Assembly (NCBI GenBank): GCA_922989275.2
Contig: OV277864.1
Coordinates: 43,523,550 to 43,587,549, forward strand
Reading direction: 5' to 3'
Length of the DNA: 64,000 nt
Origin: Gari tellinella
Lineage: Eukaryota; Mollusca; Bivalvia; Cardiida; Psammobiidae
The position numbers and the translations under genes are program-made. This document shows, in pieces, positions 20,825 through 32,379 of the stretch (the stretch's first letter is position 1; each line of letters opens with the position of its first letter). Below the pieces are notes generated by a model that saw only the letters and a program-made list of their open reading frames with translations, ran no database searches and had not been told where the DNA came from.

Positions 20825-22982
20825 ATATTGTTTGACATAATTCTAAGGCACAGCGATGGTTATAAATGTTTTAGCACAAACCAATTTAATTTAAAATAAT
20901 AAGGTATGCCCCGTTGTGTATTCGCCAGATAAGCGGGTATTTATCTAAAAACCTAAATAGTTTTGTTTCTATCAACCTTCTGCTGCGATAACGCATTGAA
21001 ATCTGGATTAATTATCAGTTAAATTGACCCTTCAACACCAAATATGCCGTCTGCTTTAATCTTTTCACAGTCATAATGTATTTTGCTGTATACGGCTCGT
21101 ACAAAGATGCATGTAGTTATAAGACAAATAACTGATGAAAAATAGAAATAATTGACACACAGTTTGGGATCAGATCTTAAGCCGCGTTATTCGGCGTTTT
21201 ATCTTGATCCAAAGCATTTCTTCAAAGTCGGCGGTGCATATATAGTCGCCCAATGGCGTTGAAATCTAATCTATACAGTTTACGCCGAAAACTCGGCCTC
21301 GCTAGGAGTACGCCAAGGAGTGATACTTCCAGCGTTATTTTTCAACAGTCTCCATACAGTGCATACACTTAGCGCTTCGATGTTCAAGTTTGGCAATCAC
21401 TTCTTGGGAAGTTGAGAAAAGGTTGCGTATTGAACTTTAAGATACGTTGAAACAACATGAATGACGCTACTGTCACTATTAATGTGGTAATCACAAAGAT
21501 GTATTTTAGTGTGGATGGTGCAAGATATCGTTTAGTTAATTTTATAACATGAACTACATATTACAATATAGTGATGGAATATTATCTGGCAATACCAATC
21601 CCTATTATAAGGTCATGAAATATACACCATAAGAAATACCAGTATATCCTATATACTGTAGCAAATATACTAACCATCGGTCTGTTATACGGAAAACAAC
21701 TAATGGGGATTTGATTTGACCCTACAGCAAGAAGCCACTTATAACTGAGTACATACATGTACTTCCTCACAGTCCCTGAAAACATACGTTTTTTTTTATC
21801 TCGTCCAAAGATGTACAACTGGCTTGAACCATTAGGAAGGTACAGACCAATGGGATTTCCACTGTTTTCTATGACAATTGGATTTAGGATGAAAATGGTG
21901 AACCCATGTCTTACCATAGGTAACAAACCTCTAGAAGATTTGGCTCAGTCAATTTGAAAATTATCTAAAAATGTTCTTAAAACGTCTTTTAAATTTATGC
22001 TCCGAGGTCAACATTCGGAGAACCCATCTTGATGGCAGTTTGCTCAACAAACTGCTCGCGTAGCCTGAGCAGAGTCAACACCGAACACAATGAAAAATAC
22101 ATTAATATTTTCCTGTTCACTAGAAACTAAAATACAATGCAATGTAATAAACTATGTAAATGTCTGATCTGGCTCCAAACTGTTTGCGATGGAAATAATC
22201 GTTTTGGCATAACGCGTGTTGCGGAAGAAAAAGTCGTCTCCATTGGACCCATGGTTTCTGCAATATGTTGGACTAATATTTCTATTATTTAATACCATGC
22301 TGTGAATTGCCTCAACCTGATGGTCTGTGGTCGCAGGTTTGGGCGGCTCACTAGTGTTTTAAAACCAGTGCAGCCCACTTCTTAACAGTGAAAATGATGA
22401 GAATCCTCGCTGACTGTTTTCACCATGCCGTTGTTGGTATTTTGGTGGCCTGCGCTTTTATAAGAATACATTTGATAACATTTCTGATTTCTTTGTTGTC
22501 CACTTTACAAATATAACTACATGTACTCTACAAAAGTCAAACTTGTACCGGTTATCATCTGACTATTTAAAGTTTACACAGTAGCAGATATGATATGTAA
22601 ATTTAGTGTATTAAAGTAAGTTATTGTAAACTTCTATATAATATGTGTGATATATCGTTGGAAAGGGCAATTCCTCACCTACATGATGATGTAATGCACG
22701 ATTAGATGACACAAGTCAGTAATCACAATACTAACACAATCAATTAAACCTCTTCTTAAGGGTACTGGAACATAGCACTTGTCAGATATGGTTCTATTGA
22801 CCTAATAAGTTCTTCTTAAAAAGTAATAGTTCTGTGTTTGAAATCTGGATCCAAACTGTTTGACAATCGTCTTAAGGTTCTTTTAATTAAAACTATGAAT
22901 AAATCTAAACTAAACAAATTTTGCACATGACAATTTCAAAGCAGACGTCTGTGCAGCAGAATAAGGGTTAACCACTTCATTC
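20825..22982. other. No gene; repeat debris
   Basis: A degenerate GACGCC-type hairpin (CAGTTTGGGATCAGATCTTAAGCCGCG...) is at about 21160-21215, a single arm GATCTGGCTCCAAACTGTTTG near 22165-22187, and GGATCCAAACTGTTTG near 22845-22862. Other open frames, including 21582-21926 on the minus strand, have no recognised motif. Confidence 0.4.
21280..21400 (+). pseudogene. Possible reverse transcriptase scrap
   Basis: In one plus frame, G-V-R-Q-G-V-I-L-P-A-L-F-F-N-S-L (about 21308-21357) resembles the G-V-R-Q-G-C-I-L-S-P-L-L-F-N motif of LINE reverse transcriptases. Nothing recognisable flanks it, so it is at best a short relic. Confidence 0.35.
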
Positions 22983-23175
22983 CTGTGCTCCAGCTAATCC
23001 GAAGTAAACTGAACAAATCCAACAGTTTATCACTCATTTCAGCACCGAATGATATGGTGTTACTACCCATTAGAATTGTCTCTTGGAGACGATTCTGATG
23101 AGTAGTGACACCATTGTTTTAAAGCAGAAATAAAGGTTTTAGTTTTCGAAATACTCCCCTTATCTGGAGCCCTGT
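22983..23175. repeat. MITE-like foldback, CTCCAGATAAG family
   Basis: The right end CTTATCTGGAGCCCTG is intact and the left end (GTGCTCCAGCTAATC) is eroded. The centre TACTACCCATTAGAATTGTCTC/GAGACGATTCTGATGAGTAG matches the copy at 447-650, and ATGGTGTTACTAC is shared. Confidence 0.7.
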
Positions 23176-24204
23176 ATTTACAGAGTTGTCCTTCTTTCCG
23201 TTCACAAGGTCAAATTAATGGATGTTAACACCCATAAATTAAAAACATAAATAAAAAGCGAATGTCTTAGGTAAAGCCGCTTTTTGTGAAAGAATCACGT
23301 CCCATGTAGTTCTAATGGGATCCCAAGCAACCGTTTTATGCAGGTTTCCCAAAAGCACAATGCGGCTTTAATTTTAATTTTCATTACAATTAAAAGGGTC
23401 AAATGTCTTAAATCACAATTTTTCAAACCCCCCCCCCAAACTTTTCTTATTTTGCTAATGAAAACAGTTGACATGAATTTTCGAACGCTATGAACATTTT
23501 CCAGATCCATATATCTTATCTTTATTTTGATTTTAAAACATGAACATCTACTTCAATTGTTTCAATTATAGCCTTCTCACTCACTACTTTTTTTATATAT
23601 AACAGTAGATTAACTTTTTTATTAAATTTTCAGTGCGAGTTATTAAGTAATAGACATATTTTTGTCAGTTTATGAAATAATATAATTTTAAACTGCGTAG
23701 TATGTGTATAATTGTCCGAGGCTGATTTTATATGACCGAAAAGTTCATAAAATTATTCTAAATAATAAAGCCGCTATAATAGTTATAGTATCAACATGTA
23801 TTCGAAAAAATACCTCAACAATACACAAAACGGCCCAGTGCCCTTGACTAGGGGTCTTTTAGGTTTATGTTGTGACTTATCAAGCGATGTGATCTTATAA
23901 TGCATTATACCATCGTGTAGGCGAATAAATGTCCTTTCGAATGATATATCACACAAGCATTTTGCACTTATCATATTGAAGTTATTAATCAAGTTGCATC
24001 AATTAAAAAAAAAAACACAAAAAACCGTAAAACTGTATACATTTTTGTCATAATATCGATATTTTTCTAGATCAGACTGGGAACATTTTGAAGTTCCCTC
24101 GTAAACTCGTATCTTTTCTTACAATATGGTGTTGAACACTCCCATGAATATTAATGGATATACAAACAATCGGTATATCTGTTTTAACCGTTTACTCAAC
24201 AAAT
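23176..24204. other. A+T-rich DNA, nothing recognised
   Basis: A C-run (23429-23437) and several A- or T-runs are present. No coding or repeat element could be supported. Confidence 0.4.
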
Positions 24205-24437
24205 AAGCCTTACACGCCTTTTATTTAATTCTCCGCTGAACAAATAGTTCCACTTGATGCAGTCATGAATATGCTCCGTATGAAATAGTTTCTATATCCT
24301 AGTAGATGGTAGCTTAAATCAGGCTGAATGTAAAACAGAATGCGCCTGAATGTGCATTCTGCTTTATTTTCAACCTGCTTTAATTTAAGTTGTCACCTAT
24401 ATTCAAAAGTAGAAACAGGCTATGGGGTAATTGAGTA
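24205..24437. mobile_element. MITE, TTAACCCATTAC family, eroded ends
   Basis: The internal blocks (GCAGTCATGAATATGCTCC, TTTCTATATCCTAGTAGATGGTAGCTTAAATCAGGCTG) and the hairpin (AAAACAGAATGCGCC/...GCATTCTGCTTTATTTTCA) are clear. The right side ends GAAACAGGCTATGGGGTAATTGAGT, a decayed form of the usual ...GGGGTAATGGGTTAA. Confidence 0.65.
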
Positions 24438-24685
24438 AAACAATTTCGTCTGTCCCAGTGCATGGGTTTGATTAAACAATCGACATGAATATAGCTTACA
24501 TGTCTAAAATTCGGTTGAGAGTTTTCATTAAGCCACTCGTCTTCTGTAATATCGTCTTCTTTAAAATTATCGTACGGTAAAACTTTTGTTGACTAGCTAA
24601 CCAGACGCCACAATAACGTCTGATGTGGATACAAACTATTTCCAAATACATGTACATGTATCAACCATATCTCTCCCAACTAATA

Positions 24686-24936
24686 TTAACCCATTACACC
24701 TTAAATACGCCTTTTTACACCTTTAATTCATTCCTCCACTGAAGATAATAGTCGCAATTTGTACAGTCATAAATATGTTTGATAAAACTTATTTTCTATA
24801 TTTTAGCAGATGTTAGCTTAAAGCAGGCTGAAAGTAAAGCAGAATGTGCCTTAAGGCACATTCTGCTTTACTTTCACCCTGCTTTAAGAGGTCACCCATT
24901 TTCAAAACTAGAAACAAGCTATGGGGTAATGGGTTA
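24686..24936. mobile_element. MITE, TTAACCCATTAC termini, complete copy
   Basis: This is the best copy in the window. The left end is TTAACCCATTACACCTTAAATACGCC and the right end is GCTATGGGGTAATGGGTTAA. The centre is a near-perfect hairpin of about 78 bp, AGCAGGCTGAAAGTAAAGCAGAATGTGCC/TTAAGG and complement. The outer TTAA on both sides suggests TTAA-specific insertion. It is non-coding. Confidence 0.82.
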
Positions 24937-25226
24937 AGTGATTGTCTATGTGCGTATGCGACAAGAAAGGAGCTGATCTATGTAATCGATACTATTCAGT
25001 ACTAGTCAGTATTCATACAAATGTTCAACTCATTCTGTCACGGGTCATTTTTAAGTTAAGCGTCTGTTTTGACGAGGTCAATGCCTGTGAAAAGGCAATA
25101 CTTTAGATTTAAGTTCTTTGTACTTAACGATCCCTTTAGTGTTCGTTAACGAATAGCGTAAACAATAAATCTTCGCTATATACAGCGGAGCACTATTCTT
25201 TCTCGTTTAAACTATAGCTTTTATTA

Positions 25227-25435
25227 CAATAAAACCTCTCTATAAAAAACCACCATTGAATTGTACTAATTCCCATGTGTTGAAGACGGATGACTGCTTA
25301 AAGCAATGTGAATGTAAAACAAAAAGCTCCTTTAGGAGCTTTCTGTTTTACAGTCGCCTTGCGTAAAACTGTCACCTGTCTTTTAAGATTTCAATTGGCC
25401 TTCATTTTAGTGGTCGTAATAGAGAGATTTTCCTG
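25227..25435. mobile_element. MITE, CCTCTCTATA termini, TA target duplication
   Basis: This is a copy of the family at 5981-6185. Its left end is CAATAAAACCTCTCTAT and its right end TAGTGGTCGTAATAGAGAGATTTTCCTG, with TA outside. The central hairpin is AAAGCTCCTTTAGGAGCTTT. Confidence 0.7.
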
Positions 25436-27238
25436 TAATGTTATACAGTCTAAATATAATTTTTTTTATCTATATTGTTTTAATACGGTTAATATATTTA
25501 TAATATATATAGAAGGCCTGTTAGCAAGTATTTGATAATATAGTTGAGATGTTATTTTTCCCGTTTATACGAAACTAAATGCAAGCACAATGTATTCAAA
25601 TTAAGAAAATGACGTTTTAATCTGTGGCAAGAACGTTGGATTCTGCATTATCCAACGTCACATCTGGTTTCAAACTGTTTGCAATGGAAAATATGTTTAA
25701 GCACACACGCGTTTATTGGGAAAGAATAGCATCTTCCTTATACATGTAGTATAGAACTGGGGGATCAAAGAGTTTCCGACCTGGTCGTCTCGATTTTAAG
25801 GTGACGTTAAACAACTTCAACAAAGCAATAATGCTTGACTTTTTATTCTTTAATATGTCATTGTTTAATTTGTCGGTGTTAACATTCTTGTTAAATATGT
25901 CGGTGTTTACAATGATGTTTTCTACTAGTCGATTACTGACTAAAGAAGTACCAAGATCTTCACAGGCATTTACCTTTTGCTGAAGGATAAAAAGTTATAT
26001 AGGTGCTCCTGTAAGAGCTTTCTGCATTACCTTTGGACGTATTAAGTTGCAACCTATTCTAAAAACCACCCACGTACATATATGTTCTTTTCAGTGATTG
26101 CTTGATACAATTTTGACTTTAAACATATTCAGATTGTATTGTAGTTCAAAAGTTAAAATACAACAATGGTCCCCAAAATTACCAACATATTAATAGTAGA
26201 ATGTATATCAATCCTTCAAATTCTGTTCAGAATCCATACAGTTTGAAAATAACCATTGTTCTCCTGTTAAGACAATGAAGGGGTTAATACACAAGCCAAA
26301 AACCTTTTAATTACCTATTAAAAACGAACCCTGATAAAAAAATGAGAACAATCAAAACGCGTATCAAACAGATTGGACTCTGGACAGACACTCGCTTACA
26401 ATTTATAAACACTAAGAAGTCATGCTTAATAGTGAACGAGATAAGAGATATGTCTGGGGAAAAGCTTCATTCTGCCTTTAACCCATTAATGCCTATCAGC
26501 CACACAGTTAGACATTTGCAAACCTTGCAGACTATGATGAGACGCCGCAAATTGCGGCATCTCACTAGGGTCTACATTTTTTGCTATTTTATAAGAAATG
26601 ATATGCTGAACGCACAGACACTGTATTGCGTTTATATCGCCCTTGTTTACAGTAGAATCCCCTCTAAACCGGAACCTCTAAATACCGGAATTCTCTCTAA
26701 ACCGGACAAAAACGTTGGTCCCGTTTCAAACCCTTCTTTATTTTAACCCATTTCACCATAAATATGTTTCTTTTACGCATTTGATTTAATGTTAATTTTG
26801 TCCTTTTTCAAATTGAAAATAAAATTAATATGTTCAAAGAGTCGTCGGGAGTTTCCGTAAATACCGAGCGGTAAGATCCGAACATTGACGGGCACGCAAG
26901 CTAGCGTAGGACAGTTTATCGATAATCTATCGGTGTCCACTATTCTGCCTAACGCTGGCTGATGTGAAAATGTTTGACAAAACCATTCGGTTATAATACG
27001 TTCAGTCTAAAACACATTGAATAAAATTGATAGTGATAATGTAATAAATAACAGGTGTCAAATATCTAAGTATAATACTGAATCAAATTATAATTGTAAA
27101 GAAACAATATAATAATGCCCAATTTTGGAACTTTTTTTTTTGACAAAAAAGTGAAACATCTATTATTTGTGACAAGTCATTAGTTAACACGGAAACATAA
27201 TCTCTCAACCACAATAAAACATTTTGAATTTGTCTTAA
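25436..27238. other. No gene; hairpin and TIR fragments
   Basis: Half-hairpins are seen at 25660-25690 (CATCTGGTTTCAAACTGTTTGCAATGG) and 26515-26575 (a TTTGCAAACCTTGCAGACT...GATGAGACGCCGC hairpin). A CAGTAGAATCCCCTCTAAACCGG end at 26653 matches the family at 63259-63601. The 134-residue frame at 26342 runs through the hairpin and the TIR end and is not a gene. Confidence 0.4.
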
Positions 27239-27727
27239 TTAACCCTTTACTCCACATGAACGCATTTAATATATACCTCCACTGAAGAAAATAGTTCAAA
27301 TTTATACAGTCATGAATAGGTATCACAAGAAATGCATTCTATATTTTAGCAGATGCTCGCTAAAAGCAGGCTGAAAGTTACACAGCCTGCACCTTAACCC
27401 TTTCACTGCCAAAATGTTCGTGAGATTTTTACCGCTTCACCGTTTCATTGTCGTCTGTTTCAATTTTGTTGTCTGCAATGTCGTTTCAAAGTTAAAAAAT
27501 AAGGCAGTATGGCTGAAGAAATTTTCAAAACGAGTGTCAAACCGTTTGGATCCTGATCAGACGCCGCGTTACGCGGCGTCTTATCAGGATCCAAACTGTT
27601 TGAAAACGCGCTTTTAAGCGTCATTGAGAGTGAAAGGGTTAAGGAACATTCCGTTTTACTTTCAACCTTCTTTAAGTGGCCACATACATGTATCTTCAAA
27701 ACTAGAAACATGCTATTGAGTAAAGTG
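27239..27727. mobile_element. MITE of the TTAACCCATTAC family, split by another MITE
   Basis: The left blocks (TTAACCCTTTACTCC, TCCACTGAAGAAAATAGTTC, TATATTTTAGCAGATGCTCGCTAAAAGCAGGCTGAAAG) and right blocks (TTTTACTTTCAACCTTCTTTAAGTGGCC, TTCAAAACTAGAAACATGC) belong to one element. The element at 27394-27642 sits at the TTAA in the hairpin tip, where intact copies read GCCTTAAGGC. Confidence 0.72.
27394..27642. mobile_element. MITE, TTAACCCTTTCACTGCC termini, GACGCC hairpin
   Basis: The ends are TTAACCCTTTCACTGCC and ATTGAGAGTGAAAGGGTTAA, with TTAA shared with the target on both sides. Beside the left end are TCGTCTG(T/C) words (GTCGTCTGTTTC, GTTGTCTGCAATG). The central hairpin is AAACCGTTTGGATCCTGATC/AGACGCCGCGTTACGCGGCGTCT and complement. 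Many lone hairpins in the window are probably eroded copies of this family. The open frames on both strands here are palindrome by-products. Confidence 0.8.
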
Positions 27728-28067
27728 TTGAAACCCTTCACTGTCATGGCGGCATCTGCTTCAAACAATTGTCTGTGTTTATAAGTTGTATAAATAGTAT
27801 AAGTTTAAACTTTAGTAAACTGACTATTTTAAAGTCATATTACAGTGAATGTCAAAATGCTTTGATTCTGGCAAGACGTCGACTTCGGGATCCAAACTGT
27901 TAGCAAATGACCATTCTACTGGCAAAATAATGCAGTGAATTGGTTTACCCATTTATGCCAAGTGTATTCTTCCATGCTTATATATAGGAATAGTCAGTTT
28001 TTGATATAAGGGATGCCTGGTCTATGTTTTCATTTTCGTCTTGAGTTTAAAAGAGTAAAATTTTCTT

Positions 28068-29268
28068 TATTTCTCTATCGTATCCTGTCTTGTGACATCT
28101 CTTTGGAATCGTCTTTTCAAAAGTTTTGACGTTCCCCTGATCACCTTTACGCTCGTTTATCATTAAGTTGACACCAGTATTAACCCATTGATGCCTAGAT
28201 AATGCAATGAGCTCCATATATTACATTAACGTGTAAAGTTATACATATTCAACAATTCGAACTTAAATAAACTGTAATTGTAGGACCCGGATACACCGGA
28301 TGTACATACTTAGAGACAATACAGCACACAGCGCTTGAGGACCCATTAACCCTTTCAATGCTACATACCTCTGTAATTATTACTGATTACATATGCAAAC
28401 AGTGTAGACCCTGGTCAGAGAGCTCCTGATCAGGGTGTGCACTGTTTGATGTTTGAAGTTTTCTTTGTTTTTTGGTTGTCATACCAAAAAATGCAACAGT
28501 AGACTGGTTCAAAATGCCTGTACTAGAAGAGTCCAAAAGGCGTATAAATACCCACAAGAGATATTTAGGGTTGAAAGGGTTACACGCTCTGAGTGCCAAA
28601 TAAATGTCGTCTGCTCTTAATGACGTGTGTCACTCATTTCAACATTATTCTGTCGTTATTATACTAATATCGTCTGCATAAAATATTCAATTAAGATTTA
28701 TACATTTTGTATTATTTAACAAACTTACAGAATAGTTCCAAACAGTTTGGATCCGGTTTGAGATCAAAGGTAAAGTTCAAGTCTAAAATGACACTCTGTC
28801 ATCCAAAGACATACATGTACTCACACATCAAACTTTGTATCGCTAGCTAATGTGGTGTAGGAAATATGCTCCGGACAAAAGGTGCACAGACGGGCGAATA
28901 GACATGTCCAATGACTATAGTTATGCGCCTAAAGCTAAGCTTTGGGCGCGAGCATGAAACACATTTAGGCGTATGTTAAGTACTGTACATTGCGTTGAAC
29001 CCTCCCTTGTTTAGACAAGAATATTTTCCTTTTAGGTGCATTCACGTGATTGTACAATGTGCTAAATTTAACCCATCGCTTATCTCAAACTTCATGTGAC
29101 TTATTGAGTCATATTTGGCACACATACAAACACATTTAGATCTAATCATGTAATGTATATCATACCTATGATATTGTCATAATTGGAATTATCGACCCGT
29201 TAACCTGACAAAGCTTGTTAAAATACATTTAGTCACTTTACTCCATAAAGCCCTTCACTGCCTGAGAG
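28068..29268 (+). repeat. Tandem unit A (left end truncated)
   Basis: The sequence from TTTATTTCTCTATCGTATCCTGTC through CCCCTGATCACCTTTACGCTCG to AAAGCCCTTCACTGCC is nearly identical to 38085-39332 and 39440-40704. It contains a GTGTAGACCCTGGTCAGAGAGCTCC hairpin (28396-28450). Its right end is cut by the LINE at 29269, where other units continue into TTGTCACGAGTATAG. Confidence 0.88.
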
Positions 29269-29435
29269 GAGGAACGAGAACGAGGCTCTAGTGAAAGGCG
29301 GACAAAACAGACTGTCTCATATATTTAGTAATAAATCGCAAATTTAAAGGTGTTATATTGGAAAAGGGATCCTAAAAGTGTACAGAAATGGAAGTTTAGT
29401 GCATGGACTAGTTGTGATTATGCGTATAACAGACA

Positions 29436-32379
29436 ATGACCGGGAAAAACAATAAAAAAACGAACTCGAAAAACACAGTTAGCGCGCAAAATGGGAACAA
29501 TGGAACAATGGCTGCCGGTCAACAAAATATGCAAGGTGAGCAAATCCAAAATAGCACAAATAACGCACCGCTAGCACTCAACCAAATCAACGTTGACCAA
29601 CATAACCACCAATTGCATCAATATCAAAGCCAACAGCAGTTTATGAACCAAACATGTGGTACTGCGCCAAATTATCAACAGACCAGTGGGCAGTTTGGTC
29701 CCCCACCCACATACTATGGAGGTGAACACTTTCAACAAAATAATACAGGTCAAGCTCAGGCACCATGGTCATCGGCACAAGTAAACAGTGGCCAATTCAA
29801 TAATGGCTGCAATAACGGTATGTTTGACCTAATGAAACAAATGCAAGAGACAAATATGTCGGTATTGTCTCGGCTATCAGCCATTGAACAAAATGTATCA
29901 AAACTTGCCCCAATGGAAAAAGACATGTCTATTTTAAGGCTAGACGTTTCCAACCTAAAAACAAATGACAAATTAATGGCAGAAAAAATCAAAGAAGTAG
30001 AAAGCTCGTGCCAGACTATAGGAACTATTTTCGATCAGCATCTCGAGTCAAAAGCCAAGACAGATAGTGATATACAAAATCTGAAAAAAGAGAATGATTA
30101 TTTAAAGAGAGAAATTAAACAATCACAAGAAAAAAACCAAACACTTTATGATGATATGCAAGAAATGAAAGCACGATCAATGCAGGAGAACCTTCTATTT
30201 TTCGGCATAAACGAAAGCACAGGAAACGACCGTGAAGACACAGAATCAGTATTAAGATCTTTTTTGAAAGAGGAAGTGGCAATTGAGGACCCCGCAAGCA
30301 TAGACTCAATAGTGTTTGACAGGGTACACAGACTAGGTAGAAGACGAAGAGATGCGAGAAACCCACGGCCGATTGTTGCTAAATTTGAGAAATTTCGCGA
30401 CCGTGAGCAAATCAGAAAATGTGGCATTGACTTAAATAAACAAAAACGAGGGTACAGTGTGCGAGAGCAATTCCCTATAGAAATGGAACAAAGGCGAAAA
30501 GAGTTATATCCCAGGCCTACCATTCCTCCGGATTTTTCCTAAATCTCCGGATTTTTCGTCATTTCTCCGGATCTCCGGATTTTTTCCGAAATCTCCGGAT
30601 TTTTTCAAAAATCTACCAGAAAAAAATTCTAATCCCCGATTCAGTGCGGCAGACAGCACCTTCTCGGACTTTTTAATAAGAGAAAAGCAATAAAAGTATT
30701 CCGAATGCTATTTTTATTGGTTCTTATCGGGTCATTGACTGGATTAGCAGCTTGTCCACAACCAATCAAACATGTAATTACCACCTGTGGTTCCGATTCG
30801 ACTGCGCGGGCTGAGAAGTAGATACGGCATGCACATTATTTATGACACGTCTGGTTCTACATGTTGCATAGTGTGGTATACAGTAACACACTTCATTTTA
30901 TGACACGACAGGTTCACGCATTACCAGGAACGTATATTTTTAAATATCTATATACGTTCCTGGCATTACATAGCGATAAAGTGATATGGTATTGCAGGCA
31001 AACAGCGAGATTGCCGATATCGTGAAGAAGCTATACACGGGAGCAAAATTGCTATACCCAAGAGAAAAAATGCAGCCAAATGAAATCGGCTTTGAATTTT
31101 TCATTTTTTTTTTTAAAAATAACGGCAGGGTGTCATGGAACAAAGACAGGACGTGACGCCCTGCTAAAAGTGTCTAGCCATGAGTATATTTATATGAATA
31201 TTATTAACTTACTGGTCATAGTGGCCAGAAATGTGCCAAATCAGATGTAAGACATTGATACTATAACTTTTCTAATCCTTATCACAGAACACAGTTGTCT
31301 GACAGGGGTCTATAGGACCTACTGCTAAAAAGGGTAAATATTTGCAACTATGGAGAATACAGTTGAGTTGCCCCTAGCAGTATTTATGATGTTTCCTTAT
31401 TTTTCTTTTATTATAGTTTTTATTTTACAGTGTTTATTGCAATAAAGTTTATACTGTTATTCTTTGTGTGTATGTTTGTAATATATAGATAATGTTTGCA
31501 ATGGTGTGATTTATATTTGAAAAGATGGTTTTTAACTTTTAAATACAAAAGCGCACAAATAAAGATTTTCGATTAAAAAGCGTGCTTTTGGGAATCGCGC
31601 CTACAAAGGCGCGATTTTGAAAATCGCGCTTTAAAATCAAAATTTTGGAAAATCTTAGGATTTTTTTTTTTTAATTATGGTAGGCCTGATATCCTGTCAT
31701 GCGAAAATTTCAGCAAAACCCCAATAACAAAGTGGTACTTATACGAGACAAACTCTATATAAACGGACGGCTCTATGACCAAACCATGCAGACCCAAAAT
31801 GAAAATATTAACATTGCATCCAAAAGAGATACCTATAATACACCATATAGACGCTATCCCTATCAGGCACCGGAAGAACGCAGACGTGTAGCATTCGGAA
31901 ACCGTCAATTCCCATCACTCATGTATAGTAATAGGTTCGATACCTTCAGAATGAGTGACAGTGATACAGAGGGACCCCCTAAATACAGAGTACCGAGACC
32001 AAAGCAAAAGGCTCGGTCCCCGATCGACGACACATATCTGAAAAAGTGCCGAAACGCGAGTGACAGTGAAACGGAAGCAGAAGACATGCAAATAACAGAG
32101 TTGATCCAACCCCAAAACGACGTGACCCCTAGTGATCATGAAAATGAAAGCAGGATTGAAATCACGTTGAAAAACAATGAACAGCAGTTAACGCATGACC
32201 CCTCTTCTGTCGAAGATGAAGCAGATGTCATAAAAACAGCAAAAACAGTGCCGAATCAACCGTTAACTCACGTGACCTCAAGCGATCGTGATAATGACAG
32301 CCTAGGCGAAAGCTCGCTAAACAATACCCAAGAGGTGCCACGTGACCCCTCTTCTGTCGATACCATCCATGCAGTGTAA
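29436..32379 (+). pseudogene. LINE ORF1, split by a 1177-bp insertion
   Basis: The 5' part (29436-30511) begins with an Asn/Gln-rich segment (residues about 1-125) followed by a coiled coil (about 130-250). It then has an RRM-like region with E-N-L-L-F-F-G-I-N-E, F-D-R-V-H-R-L-G and P-I-V-A-K-F, as in L1-type ORF1 proteins. The 3' part (31695-32379) continues M-R-K-F-Q-Q-N...V-V-L-I-R-D-K-L-Y-I-N-G and a charged Ser/Asp/Glu-rich tail. Without the insert and one copy of the ATATCC repeat, the two pieces join in frame and total 587 codons with the stop. In the present state the protein stops at TAA (30540-30542), 8-9 codons into the insert. It would act as an RNA-binding chaperone for the retrotransposon RNA (known for the family). 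Confidence 0.85.
30512..31688. mobile_element. TIR element in LINE ORF1, CAGGCCTACCAT termini, ATATCC duplication
   Basis: The ends CAGGCCTACCATTCC and AATTATGGTAGGCCTG match the 6-bp-duplication family at 1594, 20568 and 58231. ATATCC flanks it on both sides (30506-30511 and 31689-31694). The left end repeats CTCCGGATTTTT several times. At 1177 bp it is the longest copy, but no transposase frame is visible. It holds a further palindrome (CCAGGAACGTATATTTTTAAATATCTATATACGTTCCTGG, 30920-30963) in place of the GCAGAATG hairpin of the other copies. Confidence 0.85.

Noticed and set aside
26342..26746. 134-residue open frame as a gene
   Set aside because: It crosses a GACGCC hairpin and a CAGTAGAATCCCC transposon end; there is no domain and no splice support.
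30512..31688. hAT assignment for the CAGG-ended family
   Set aside because: The target duplication is 6 bp in all four copies, not 8, and no transposase is present to decide.
31699..32379. A separate gene of 226 residues
   Set aside because: It is the 3' part of LINE ORF1, cut off by the inserted element; it joins in frame with 29436-30511.
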